A stretch of DNA of 64,000 nt from Methylumidiphilus sp963753955 (GTDB taxonomy: Bacteria; Pseudomonadota; Gammaproteobacteria; Methylococcales; Methylococcaceae). Of this stretch, positions 7,008-14,359 are shown piece by piece. The DNA lies in contig CAVWEM010000008.1 in the NCBI GenBank assembly GCA_963753955.1, positions 186,001 to 250,000 on the forward strand. The letters are read 5' to 3'. The translations under genes were made by a program, and so were the position numbers. The notes beneath the pieces were generated by a model, which ran no database searches, was not told the origin of the DNA, and saw only the letters and a list, made by a program, of their open reading frames with translations. Every line of letters begins with the position of its first letter. Position 1 is the stretch's first letter.

Positions 7008-8174
7008 CTACCCTCTCCCTGTGGGAGAGGGGTTAGGGGTGAGGGCGGATTTCCCCATCGAATGCCCGTGCAGCGCAAGCAAATCGCCGGTCTCCGGCGG
7101 GCGCTTGTGGCTATCGACGAACTGCCGGATCTTCACCAGCAACATCGTCGCCTCGCGCTTCTCCATTAGGATACCCATATCGGCAAACACGCTCATCACG
7201 GCGCGAGCGCCGGAATGCTTGCCCAAAATAAATTGATGCCTACGCCCGACCACGGCGGGATCCACGCCCTGATAATTGGCCAGGTCTTTCAGCAAGCCAT
7301 CCACATGGATGCCCGCCTCATGGCTGAACACCCGCTTGCCCACCAGACTCTTGCGCCAGCCTACCGGCTCACCCGAGGCGGTCTCGACGTGGGCCGACAG
7401 TTCCTGGAAGTCGCGTAGATCGATGCCGGTTTCGATACCGTACAACTGGTGTAGACCCACGACGACTTCCTCCAGAGCGGCATTGCCGGCCCGTTCGCCC
7501 AATCCATTGACCGTGGTGTTCAAATGCGTCGCCCCGGCCAGCGCCGCCGCCAAAGTATTGGCGGTCGCCAGCCCCAAGTCGTCATGGGCATGCATCTCGA
7601 CAGCCAAATCGGTCGCGGCCCGCAAGGCCTTGATCGTATCCAACACGCCGAAAGGCTCCATCACGCCCACCGTGTCGGCGAAGCGGATGCGCTCGGCCCC
7701 GGTGGCCTGGGCGGCCTCCGCGACTTTCAACAGAAAGCCCCGGTCGGCGCGGGAGGCGTCCTCTAACCCTACGCACACCGCCAAACCGCTATCGGTGGCT
7801 TGCTTGACCAGGTTCTTGATATTCGCCAGCGCCCAGTCTTCATCGCGCTTGAGCTTCAGCCGAATCTGCTGGCTGGAAACCGGAATCGACAGATCCGCCA
7901 TGCCCAGACCTAAATTCAGGCAATCTTGGATGTCGTCCTGGCGCATCCTGGCCCACACCAGTAACCGGGCTTTCAAACCCAGCCCAGCCAAGGCGCGGAT
8001 TTCCTCCCTCTCCCTAGCGCCCATGGCCGGGATGCCGATTTCCAACTCCGGCACGCCCAGCCGGTCGAGCCGGCTGGCGATGTCGATCTTCTCCTCCAGG
8101 GAGAAAGCCACGCCTGCCGACTGCTCGCCGTCGCGCAGGGTTGTGTCGTCGATGGTCACGGTGCGGGGGTTCAT
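7008..8174 (-). CDS. nifV: homocitrate synthase NifV
   Basis: NifV condenses acetyl-CoA and 2-oxoglutarate to homocitrate, the organic ligand of FeMo-co. The TIM-barrel HMGL-like domain shows TTLRDGEQSAGVAFS at the N-terminus, the metal-binding HAHDDLGLATANT, and the downstream GERAGNAALEEVV and HEAGIHVDG motifs of the isopropylmalate/homocitrate synthase family. The start is the ATG at 8174 because the sigma-54 promoter at 8209-8224 would put the transcript start near 8197, excluding the in-frame ATG at 8201. The last 11 or so residues (LTPNPSPTGRG) come from a palindromic repeat, so the natural stop has been replaced. Length is 388 residues. Confidence 0.95.
   Translation of the reverse strand: MNPRTVTIDDTTLRDGEQSAGVAFSLEEKIDIASRLDRLGVPELEIGIPAMGAREREEIRALAGLGLKARLLVWARMRQDDIQDCLNLGLGMADLSIPVSSQQIRLKLKRDEDWALANIKNLVKQATDSGLAVCVGLEDASRADRGFLLKVAEAAQATGAERIRFADTVGVMEPFGVLDTIKALRAATDLAVEMHAHDDLGLATANTLAAALAGATHLNTTVNGLGERAGNAALEEVVVGLHQLYGIETGIDLRDFQELSAHVETASGEPVGWRKSLVGKRVFSHEAGIHVDGLLKDLANYQGVDPAVVGRRHQFILGKHSGARAVMSVFADMGILMEKREATMLLVKIRQFVDSHKRPPETGDLLALHGHSMGKSALTPNPSPTGRG
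7011..7045. repeat. palindromic repeat forming the 3' end of nifV
   Basis: CCCTCTCCC-TGT-GGGAGAGGG followed by GTTAGGGGTGAGGG. The nifV reading frame runs through it and stops at its far edge. The same core stem occurs at 5052-5074. Confidence 0.7.
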
Positions 8175-8208
8175 GTTGGACTCGCGTGGATTAGTCACCA
8201 AGACTTAG

Positions 8209-8224
8209 AGCAACCGCCATGCCA
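8209..8224 (-). promoter_or_regulatory. sigma-54 promoter of the nifV operon
   Basis: The minus strand reads TGGCATGGCGGTTGCT: -24 GG and -12 GC ten bases apart, and a TTGCT -12 box. It lies 35 bp before the chosen nifV start and about 85 bp from a NifA-type site at 8309-8324. Confidence 0.8.
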
Positions 8225-8308
8225 TCAAGAAAAAACTACCTAACTATATGAATAAGTAGGAAATGCCGATCACGCACAAAAACCCGATGCTGACAAACGA
8301 TCCAGGCT

Positions 8309-8324
8309 TGTCAGGTTCGCGACA
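8309..8324. promoter_or_regulatory. NifA upstream activator site for nifV
   Basis: TGTCAGGTTCGCGACA matches TGT-N4-T-N5-ACA exactly. Its distance of about 85 bp to the nifV sigma-54 promoter is typical for NifA looping. The divergent gene at 8413 starts about 90 bp on the other side, but no sigma-54 element is seen for it. Confidence 0.75.
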
Positions 8325-8412
8325 ATGGCTGAGAGGTGTCATGTTTTATCCGTTGTCTGCCACCCGCCCGCCCGCTAAACTTGCCAATCTTCAAGCAACC
8401 CGGCCCGCCACC

Positions 8413-9306
8413 ATGCGCTTCATTAATCCCAAGACTGACCTCGCCTTCAAGAAGATCTTCGGCTCCGACACCAGCCGGGAAATCTTGGCCGACTTCCTCG
8501 ACAGCTTGCTGTACGATCATCGGGGCATCATCGCCGACCTGGAGATCATCAACCCCTGGCTTGCGCCGAAAATACGCGGCATCAAGGACACTTATCTGGA
8601 CGTGCGCGCCCGGCTGAAGGACGGACGGCAAGTCATCATCGAAATGCAGGTGCTGAATGTCGAAGGTTTCGAAAAGCGCATCCTCTACAACGCCGCCAAG
8701 GCATACTCCGTGCAATTGCCGACCGGCGGGGACTACACCGAACTGGCCCCGGTCATCGCGCTGACCCTGACCGACTTCGTGATGTTCCCCGGCCACGGGC
8801 CTTATTTGAGCCGCTTCACGCTCAAAGAAAAGGATTTTCTGTTGGACTACCCGCAAGATGATTTGGAACTGGTGTTCATCGAACTGCCCAAATTCGATAA
8901 GCCTCTCGGCCAACTTGCCAGCCAGGCCGAGCGCTGGCTGTACTTCATCCGCCATGCCAAAGATCTGACCGCGATTCCGGCGGAGTTTCAAGGCGATGCG
9001 CCATTGCATCATGCCTTCGATCTTGCCAATATCGCCCAACTCAGCCCGGAGGAGAAGGAGGATTTGGAGAAGCGGGAAATTTTCATCCACGACCAGCGCA
9101 ACGCCATCATCAAGGCGACCAAGCAGGGTCTCAAGCAAGGCATTGAGCAAGGCGCTCTTGCGGAGAGAACAGCCATTGCCGGCAAGTTGCTGGATATTTT
9201 GGATGACATCACCATCGCGGCGAAGACCGGCCTCACGGCGGAAGATGTGGCCCGGCTGCGGGAAAACAGGAAAAGCTATGAGTGGCAAACCCCGCATAGA
9301 AATTGA
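8413..9306 (+). CDS. Rpn/PD-(D/E)XK nuclease family protein
   Basis: The 297-residue product begins MRFINPKTDLAFKKIFG, the standard start of Rpn-type proteins (PDDEXK_2, 'transposase_31' family). The nuclease core follows: YLDVRARLKDGRQVIIEMQV with D and E-x-Q catalytic positions. The C-terminal part is charged and helical, with the K-Q-G repeats usual in this family (KATKQGLKQGIEQGALAER). Such proteins are DNA endonucleases that promote RecA-independent recombination or act in phage defence. I start at ATG 8413; the frame is open to 8263 but that part is not family-like. Its last 29 bases overlap the next gene. Confidence 0.85.
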   Translation: MRFINPKTDLAFKKIFGSDTSREILADFLDSLLYDHRGIIADLEIINPWLAPKIRGIKDTYLDVRARLKDGRQVIIEMQVLNVEGFEKRILYNAAKAYSVQLPTGGDYTELAPVIALTLTDFVMFPGHGPYLSRFTLKEKDFLLDYPQDDLELVFIELPKFDKPLGQLASQAERWLYFIRHAKDLTAIPAEFQGDAPLHHAFDLANIAQLSPEEKEDLEKREIFIHDQRNAIIKATKQGLKQGIEQGALAERTAIAGKLLDILDDITIAAKTGLTAEDVARLRENRKSYEWQTPHRN

Positions 9307-9559
9307 ATTTTGCACCCAATGCCGCTGGTTGTTGCGGGCGGCTTGGCTGGCGCAGGAGTTGTTGACGACCTTCGAGTACGAGGTCGGAGAAGTCGCGCTG
9401 ATACCTGGAACGGGCGGGATATTCGAGGTGCGTTGCGGAGGCAGGATGCTTTGGTCGCGCAAGCAAGAGGGGCGTTTCCCCGAAGCCAAAGAGTTGAAGC
9501 AGCGGGTGCGCGATGAAATCGCGCCGGACAAGGCTTTGGGCCACTCGGATAACCGCTAA
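9278..9559 (+). CDS. SelT/SelW/SelH family thioredoxin-like protein
   Basis: A 93-residue protein with a CxxC redox motif (C12-T-Q-C15) just after the first beta strand, followed by the family pattern of a helix, a GTGGIFEV strand and a final FPEAKELKQRVRD helix. It is the cysteine form, with no selenocysteine codon. These proteins are presumed thiol oxidoreductases. The ATG lies inside the end of the Rpn gene (29-base overlap). Confidence 0.85.
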   Translation: MSGKPRIEIEFCTQCRWLLRAAWLAQELLTTFEYEVGEVALIPGTGGIFEVRCGGRMLWSRKQEGRFPEAKELKQRVRDEIAPDKALGHSDNR

Positions 9560-9571
9560 AGAAAACCGAAC

Positions 9572-10072
9572 ATGCCGACCCTTAGATATTTGGCCCATTA
9601 TCCTGAAGAAGTGAAAATCCAGGTCAGGCAACTCATCGCCCAAGACCGCTTAGGTGAAATGCTGGGCAAGAAATACACTGCCAACCATGACATCCGCACC
9701 GACAAGGCGCTATACGAATATGTCTTGGAATTAAAAAACCGCTACATGCGCAGTACCGAGCCTATAAGCAAAGTGGTTTACGAGAATAATCTACAGATCA
9801 TCAAAAATGCCCTAGGCACACATAGCACCTTATCCCGAGTGCAAGGCGGCAAACTGAAGGCCAAACGGGAAATTCGCGTGGCGAGTCTGTTCAAGACGGC
9901 CCCGCCGGAGTTTTTGAAAATGATCGTCGTCCATGAACTGGCCCATTTAAAGGAGCGTGAACATGACAAAGCGTTTTACCAATTATGTGTCCATATGGAA
10001 CCGAACTATCATCAATTGGAATTCGATTTACGGATTTATCTGACGCAGATGGATATTCTTGGATTACGTTAG
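9572..10072 (+). CDS. YgjP-like zinc metallopeptidase domain protein (DUF45)
   Basis: A 166-residue protein with the gluzincin signature HELAH at 121-125 and a third histidine at 131 (HELAHLKEREHDKAFYQL). This is the YgjP/WSS1-like DUF45 family. There is no signal peptide, so it acts in the cytoplasm; the substrate is unknown. It starts 12 bp after the SelW-like gene and is probably co-transcribed with it. Confidence 0.8.
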   Translation: MPTLRYLAHYPEEVKIQVRQLIAQDRLGEMLGKKYTANHDIRTDKALYEYVLELKNRYMRSTEPISKVVYENNLQIIKNALGTHSTLSRVQGGKLKAKREIRVASLFKTAPPEFLKMIVVHELAHLKEREHDKAFYQLCVHMEPNYHQLEFDLRIYLTQMDILGLR

Positions 10073-10110
10073 TTTGACCACAGCCACCTTTGAGAAAGAG
10101 TAGAAAAAAT

Positions 10111-10641
10111 ATGGAACAAACACAAGAGGCGGGCGAGGCCGCCATTGAACCAGCAAGGATTGTTGGCCGCATTCGCAACCTTGGCGACCCGATACGCTTT
10201 GCTAACGTCGAAAACCTATGCGGGTTCGCGGCAGAAGCGGCTCGCGGAGGAGAAACCGTAAAGCTATGGACTCGGCTCGCCCTTACCTCTGAAGAACCAA
10301 TGTTTCACCGACTGGCTGAAGGCTTTGAGTCGGTTGTCAATGCCATGGCACAACGAGCGGGTAAGATAATTAGCCTGAGCCGCGCCAACACCGTTCTCCT
10401 AGTCATAAAAGCCGATAACACGGCAGAGCTTTGGGTTGACACAGCGGCGGAAACTATCCTTTTTGTACCCAAACGGAACATAGCCTACGGAACGGTCGTT
10501 TTTGAGAACGACATAGCCGATGTCACGGGAAAGAGTTTCCCGTGCGTCAACATTGAGGCTAGCGACCGTGTGTTGTGCCTCTTTAGGGAGGCTTGGAGCT
10601 TCGCCTTCGCATTTGATTTCAATCCCGATGGTATAATTTAG
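10111..10641 (+). CDS. hypothetical protein
   Basis: An intact 176-codon frame from ATG 10111. The family is not recognised. The sequence has an N-terminal helical part (VENLCGFAAEAARGG) and a beta-rich C-terminal part (TVLLVIKADNTAELWVDTAA, ILFVPKRNIAYGTVVFENDI). There is no membrane segment. It is followed by two further small unknown genes reading the same way, which suggests a three-gene unit. Base composition is slightly more AT-rich than the nif genes on either side. Confidence 0.55.
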   Translation: MEQTQEAGEAAIEPARIVGRIRNLGDPIRFANVENLCGFAAEAARGGETVKLWTRLALTSEEPMFHRLAEGFESVVNAMAQRAGKIISLSRANTVLLVIKADNTAELWVDTAAETILFVPKRNIAYGTVVFENDIADVTGKSFPCVNIEASDRVLCLFREAWSFAFAFDFNPDGII

Positions 10642-10685
10642 ACATCGAAGGCTTTACCAGAACTCTCGATACACTGCACCGAGAA

Positions 10686-11021
10686 TTGCGGTATCGCCAT
10701 CTATATGAAGCGATTTCCGATCAAGCTCTGCTTGATCGGTTAATATCCTCAGGCTGGTTCCCCTTTGTGGAGATTATCACAGGAGAATTTAAAGACCTCA
10801 TGCGCCACTGCGAATCTGGCTTCGACTTGACGGAAATCGAAGAAATCATAGTGGCTAAGTTTGATGAAGTGCGCTTGCAAAGGATTCTTGAGCGCTGGAT
10901 AGTGAAACCTCACTATGCCGCGAAGGAAGCGCTCTTAATGGTAGCCATCAATGCTTACAACAGGCACGAGCCAGTCGCAGTTATCAAGATTATTCTCACA
11001 GAGATAGAAAAGGTGTGCTAA
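10686..11021 (+). CDS. hypothetical protein, start uncertain
   Basis: A helical 111-codon frame with no ATG at its beginning. I use the TTG at 10686, but the frame is open back to 10587 and reads plausibly from there (IEGFTRTLDTLHRELRY), so the real start may be upstream and overlap the end of the previous gene. It includes GWFPFVEIITGEFKDLMRHC and an acidic and hydrophobic C-terminus. No known domain was recognised. The stop overlaps the GTG of the next gene. Confidence 0.5.
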   Translation: MRYRHLYEAISDQALLDRLISSGWFPFVEIITGEFKDLMRHCESGFDLTEIEEIIVAKFDEVRLQRILERWIVKPHYAAKEALLMVAINAYNRHEPVAVIKIILTEIEKVC

Positions 11022-11317
11022 ACGATGCCTACCGGGCGACCCACAGAGGACAAGGAGCGAAACTCAAAGAGTTGCTAAAATTCGCCGTGGAGTCCGCCGA
11101 ACGAAAAGCTGGTCAATCCGACACATTGCTGTTCTCCAATGCCTTTGCGCAATATCTTGCTGCACAGACGTTTGCTAACTTCGATCCCGTTTCACAGACG
11201 GGTACAGCGGGTTCTAGGCACACAGTCGGCCATGGGGCCGCTGCACAGGAAAGCTACACAATGACGAGGGCACTTCAGGCTATCCTAACGCTCGATCAAC
11301 TCGCTTTCTACACATAG
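11015..11317 (+). CDS. hypothetical protein with an R-H-x-x-G-H-G motif
   Basis: A 100-codon frame starting at GTG 11015, overlapping the previous stop. The C-terminal half contains GSRHTVGHGAAAQESYTMT followed by ALQAILTLDQLAFYT. The N/S-R-H-x-x-x-H-G plus amphipathic helix arrangement resembles the C-terminal module of some HEPN-like and abortive-infection proteins. That resemblance is by eye only. Together with the two genes before it, it could be a small defence or stress unit. Confidence 0.5.
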   Translation: MLNDAYRATHRGQGAKLKELLKFAVESAERKAGQSDTLLFSNAFAQYLAAQTFANFDPVSQTGTAGSRHTVGHGAAAQESYTMTRALQAILTLDQLAFYT

Positions 11318-11349
11318 CAAAGTCCTATTGCTTTTTGTTGATTAGAAAA

Positions 11350-11380
11350 GGGATAACATCCCTCCAAGCAATGTTATCCC
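11350..11380 (-). terminator. hairpin downstream of nifS
   Basis: GGGATAACAT, 11 bases of loop, then ATGTTATCCC, ending 9 bp beyond the nifS stop. It is related to the hairpin at 2199-2229. It probably ends the nifIscA-U-S transcript and may also serve the converging gene ending at 11317. Confidence 0.55.
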
Positions 11381-11389
11381 TATAGGCTC

Positions 11390-12598
11390 TCAAGCATACG
11401 CCGGTGCGAACATTTTCTCCGGCTCAGTAATAGGCCCATTCTCTCCCCAGTAAGGCGAAAGTTTCCGCAGCTCAGCGACTATCGGTGGGACGGCGGCAAT
11501 TACCCTGTCGATCTCTGTCACGGTGTTATAACGCGACAGCGAGAAGCGGATCGTGCCATGCGCGGCGGTGTAGGGGATGTCCATCGCCCGCATCACATGG
11601 GAGGGTTCCAGCGATCCCGACGTGCAGGCCGAACCGGAAGACGCCGCGATGCCTTGCTTGTTCAGCAGCATCAAAATTGCCTCGCCTTCGATATACTCAA
11701 ACGCGATGTTGGCGGTGTTGGGCAGGCGGTTGTCCGGGTCGCCGGTCACGAAGCAATGCGGCACTTGTGACAGGATGCCTTGCTCCAAACGGTCGCGCAG
11801 CACCTTGACCTGGGTGTTCTCGAACTCGATATGCTCCAAGGCCAGCTCGCAAGCCTTGCCCAGACCGACCACCGAGGCGGCGTTTTCCGTGCCGGCCCGG
11901 CGTCCGCGCTCTTGGTGTCCGCCGCGCAGCAAAGGCCGGAACCGCGCCCCGCGCTTCAGGTACAACACGCCGATGCCCTTGGGCGCGTGGAGCTTGTGGC
12001 CGGAAACCGAGAGCATGTCGATCTTGGTTTTCTTCAGATCGATAGGCACCTTGCCTACCGCTTGCACGGCGTCGGTGTGGAACTGCACACCTTGGGCATG
12101 GGCCATTTCGGCCATTTCGACGACTGGGAAGAAGGTGCCGGTCTCATTGTTGGCCCACATCACCGAGACGATGGCGACATTGGGCGTCAACACACGGCGG
12201 TATTCGTCCAAGTCCAAACGGCCTTTCTTGTCCACGGCCAAGCGGTGGATGATGTAGCCATCCTTTTCCAGCTGAGCGCACAGGGCCAACACGGCGGGAT
12301 GCTCCACCACGGTCGTGATGATTTCCTTGCGGCTGGGATAGCACTTTAAAGCCGACATGATCGCCGTGTTGTCAGACTCGGTGCCACAGGAGGTCAGAAT
12401 GATCTCCGAATCGTATTTCGCGCCGAGCAAGGCTTGGATCTGCTTGCGCGCCTTCGCCAAGGCGCGGCCCACGCCGGCACCGAAGCTGTGGATGGAGGAC
12501 GGGTTGCCGAATTGCTCTAAAAAGTACGGCAGCATGGCCTCCACCACTTTCGGGTCGCAAGCGGTCGTGGCGTTGTTGTCCAGATAGATGTCAGCCAT
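11390..12598 (-). CDS. nifS: cysteine desulfurase NifS
   Basis: NifS takes sulfur from cysteine with PLP and passes it to NifU. The 402-residue protein has the family start YLDNNATT, the PLP lysine at K202 (SVSGHKLHAPKG) and the persulfide cysteine C325 in the short loop SSGSACTSGSLEPSHV that marks group I desulfurases. Its ATG lies eight bases inside the nifU end, so the two are translationally coupled. Confidence 0.96.
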   Translation of the reverse strand: MADIYLDNNATTACDPKVVEAMLPYFLEQFGNPSSIHSFGAGVGRALAKARKQIQALLGAKYDSEIILTSCGTESDNTAIMSALKCYPSRKEIITTVVEHPAVLALCAQLEKDGYIIHRLAVDKKGRLDLDEYRRVLTPNVAIVSVMWANNETGTFFPVVEMAEMAHAQGVQFHTDAVQAVGKVPIDLKKTKIDMLSVSGHKLHAPKGIGVLYLKRGARFRPLLRGGHQERGRRAGTENAASVVGLGKACELALEHIEFENTQVKVLRDRLEQGILSQVPHCFVTGDPDNRLPNTANIAFEYIEGEAILMLLNKQGIAASSGSACTSGSLEPSHVMRAMDIPYTAAHGTIRFSLSRYNTVTEIDRVIAAVPPIVAELRKLSPYWGENGPITEPEKMFAPAYA

Positions 12599-13517
12599 GG
12601 GCCACCTGCCTTTGAGCTTGAGGATGGGCCAGTTTTTCCGCCGGCACGACTTTGATGAACTCGCCCAATTCTTCCATCAGCCGCTGCTGGATGCCGCCGA
12701 TGGTCATCGCCGCCATGCCGCAGCCGGCGCAAGCGCCGGTCATCTTGATGTAGATGGTGTTGCCATCCACCTCGATCAACTCGGCATCGCCGCCGTCCAT
12801 GCGCAGGTTCGGGCGGATGGACTCGATCACCGCCTCGATGCGGCGGATGCGCTGCACCGAGGTCATGCCGCCCTTGGCGGCGATGCGCAAGGGTTCCGGC
12901 TCCGGCTCGGCGGTGATGGAGGCGGCATCGGGGTCGAACACCTCGCCACGCTCGGCCAGCACCTTGGTCAAAATCTCTTCGATGCCCTCATGGCAGGCGG
13001 AACAACCACCGCCGGCCTTGGTGTAATGGGTGACATCTTCCACCGTGCGCAGATTGTTGATGCGGATGGTGTCCTCGATTAACACGGCATCGACGGCGAA
13101 GCATTTGCACACCAACGCGCCTTCCTCGTGGTCGTCTTTCCACTCCACGCCCCGGTAATTGGCGACGGCGGCCTGCAAGGCTTCGCGGCCCATCACCGAG
13201 CAATGCATCTTTTCCGGCGGCAGGCCGTCCAGATATTCGGCGATGTCCTGGTTGGTGACTTTCAAGGCTTCGTCCAGGGTCATGCCTTTGACGATCTCGG
13301 TCAGCGCCGAAGAGGAAGCGATGGCCGAGCCGCAGCCGAAGGTCTGGAATTTGGCGTCTTCGATGACCTCGGTCTCGGGGTTGACCTTGATGCTCAGGCG
13401 CAATGCGTCGCCGCAAGACAGCGAACCCACATCGCCCACGCCATTGGCGTCTTCCATCGCGCCGACATTGCGGGGGCTGTAAAAATGTTCTTTGACGGTA
13501 TCGGAATAGTCCCACAT
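12591..13517 (-). CDS. nifU: NifU Fe-S scaffold protein
   Basis: NifU assembles Fe-S clusters for nitrogenase. All three modules are present in 308 residues. The N-terminal IscU-like domain begins at YSDTVKEHFYSPRNVG, with cysteines in SLSCGDAL, TFGCGSA and HCSVMG. The central 2Fe-2S domain has CKC and GGGCSACHEG. The C-terminal Nfu domain has the GACAGCGMA cysteine pair. I start at ATG 13517 (MWDYSDTVKEHF); the frame is open 14 codons further but lacks homology there. The gene sits 17 bp after nifIscA. Confidence 0.96.
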   Translation of the reverse strand: MWDYSDTVKEHFYSPRNVGAMEDANGVGDVGSLSCGDALRLSIKVNPETEVIEDAKFQTFGCGSAIASSSALTEIVKGMTLDEALKVTNQDIAEYLDGLPPEKMHCSVMGREALQAAVANYRGVEWKDDHEEGALVCKCFAVDAVLIEDTIRINNLRTVEDVTHYTKAGGGCSACHEGIEEILTKVLAERGEVFDPDAASITAEPEPEPLRIAAKGGMTSVQRIRRIEAVIESIRPNLRMDGGDAELIEVDGNTIYIKMTGACAGCGMAAMTIGGIQQRLMEELGEFIKVVPAEKLAHPQAQRQVAHG

Positions 13518-13534
13518 GGCTATATCTCCAGGCG

Positions 13535-13858
13535 TTAGGAGGAAAAGGATTTGCCGCAAGAACAGGGGTTCTTGGCGTTCGGATTGGTGAATTTGAAGCC
13601 GGAGCCTTCCATGCTCTCGACGAAATCGACGGTCACCCCTTCAATCGACGGTTGGCTGGCCAAGTCGATGAAAACCTTCACCCCCCCGGATTCGACGACC
13701 AGATCGTCAATATTGGCCGCTTGTTCGAGCTTGAGGCCGTATTGCAAACCGGAGCAGCCGCCGCCTGAGACCTGGATGCGCAGGCCCTCGGCACCGTTCT
13801 CGGAACCGGCGATGAATCGGTTGATGGCCTTGATGGCGTTGTCGGTCAGTGTCAGCAT
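13535..13858 (-). CDS. NifIscA, A-type Fe-S carrier
   Basis: A 107-residue A-type carrier protein with the three cluster cysteines: one in GGGCSGLQYGL and two in the C-terminal CSCGKSF. In Azotobacter the equivalent gene precedes nifU, as here. It is the first gene of the nifIscA-U-S operon, with a sigma-54 promoter about 100 bp upstream. Confidence 0.93.
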   Translation of the reverse strand: MLTLTDNAIKAINRFIAGSENGAEGLRIQVSGGGCSGLQYGLKLEQAANIDDLVVESGGVKVFIDLASQPSIEGVTVDFVESMEGSGFKFTNPNAKNPCSCGKSFSS

Positions 13859-13954
13859 GGGTTTCTCCGGGGCTTAGGTGGTTGTCACAGATGGTGTCCC
13901 TCGCGGGGATGCCATCCGTCATTGGCCAAGTGGCATTGTCTTTGTAAGTGGTAT

Positions 13955-13970
13955 GGCAACCGCCGTGCCA
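13955..13970 (-). promoter_or_regulatory. sigma-54 promoter of nifIscA-nifU-nifS
   Basis: The minus strand reads TGGCACGGCGGTTGCC, an almost ideal -24 (TGGCACG) with GG-N10-GC spacing. Because the block is nearly self-complementary, the plus strand (13954-13969, TGGCAACCGCCGTGCC) also keeps GG-N10-GC, facing the divergent NifZ-like gene. Confidence 0.8.
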
Positions 13971-14067
13971 CAATTATTTTTAATTGCAAATTCATGTTTT
14001 AAATGGATTTTTGGTTTTGTTCGGGAAAGATGGTGCTGAAGGATGCCGACAAAGGCAACCTGGGTGA

Positions 14068-14083
14068 TGTAATGTTTACGACA
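14068..14083. promoter_or_regulatory. NifA upstream activator site for nifIscA-U-S
   Basis: TGTAATGTTTACGACA matches TGT-N4-T-N5-ACA. It lies about 98 bp upstream of the minus-strand sigma-54 promoter, and only 19 bp before the ATG of the divergent NifZ-like gene, inside its leader. Confidence 0.75.
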
Positions 14084-14101
14084 ATCAACCGGAGACGAAT
14101 C

Positions 14102-14359
14102 ATGGTCAACGTGGAAACCCTGGAAGAAGGCGATGTGGTTTACGCCGCTGAAGACATCTACAACGATGGCGGGCTGGAAGATGTGGCGGAAGATGCCTTG
14201 CTGGCTCCCGCAGGCTCGCGTGGCGTGATTGTGCGCAAGGGGCATTTGGAAGAAAACGAGGGCCGCAGTGTGTTCCTGGTGCGCTTCGAGGATGTGCACA
14301 AAAACTTAGGGCTGCCCTTCGGCTGCTTCGCCGAGGAATTGCGGGCGGAAGAGGCATGA
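14102..14359 (+). CDS. NifZ-like small protein
   Basis: An 85-residue protein with one NifZ-type unit (LEEGDVVYAAEDIYNDGG ... LAPAGSRGVIVRKGHLEE ... VFLVRFED). It is half the length of the true NifZ at 4532-5023. I start at ATG 14102 because GGAGA lies eight bases upstream; the frame is open to 14003. It is divergent from nifIscA and its stop overlaps the start of the SagB-type gene by four bases (ATGA), so the two are coupled. A role in metallocluster assembly is inferred from family and context. Confidence 0.8.
   Translation: MVNVETLEEGDVVYAAEDIYNDGGLEDVAEDALLAPAGSRGVIVRKGHLEENEGRSVFLVRFEDVHKNLGLPFGCFAEELRAEEA

Noticed and set aside
8311..9531. A 406-codon minus-strand frame opposite the Rpn gene
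   Set aside because: The plus strand encodes two recognisable proteins here; the minus frame has low-complexity, antisense-like composition.
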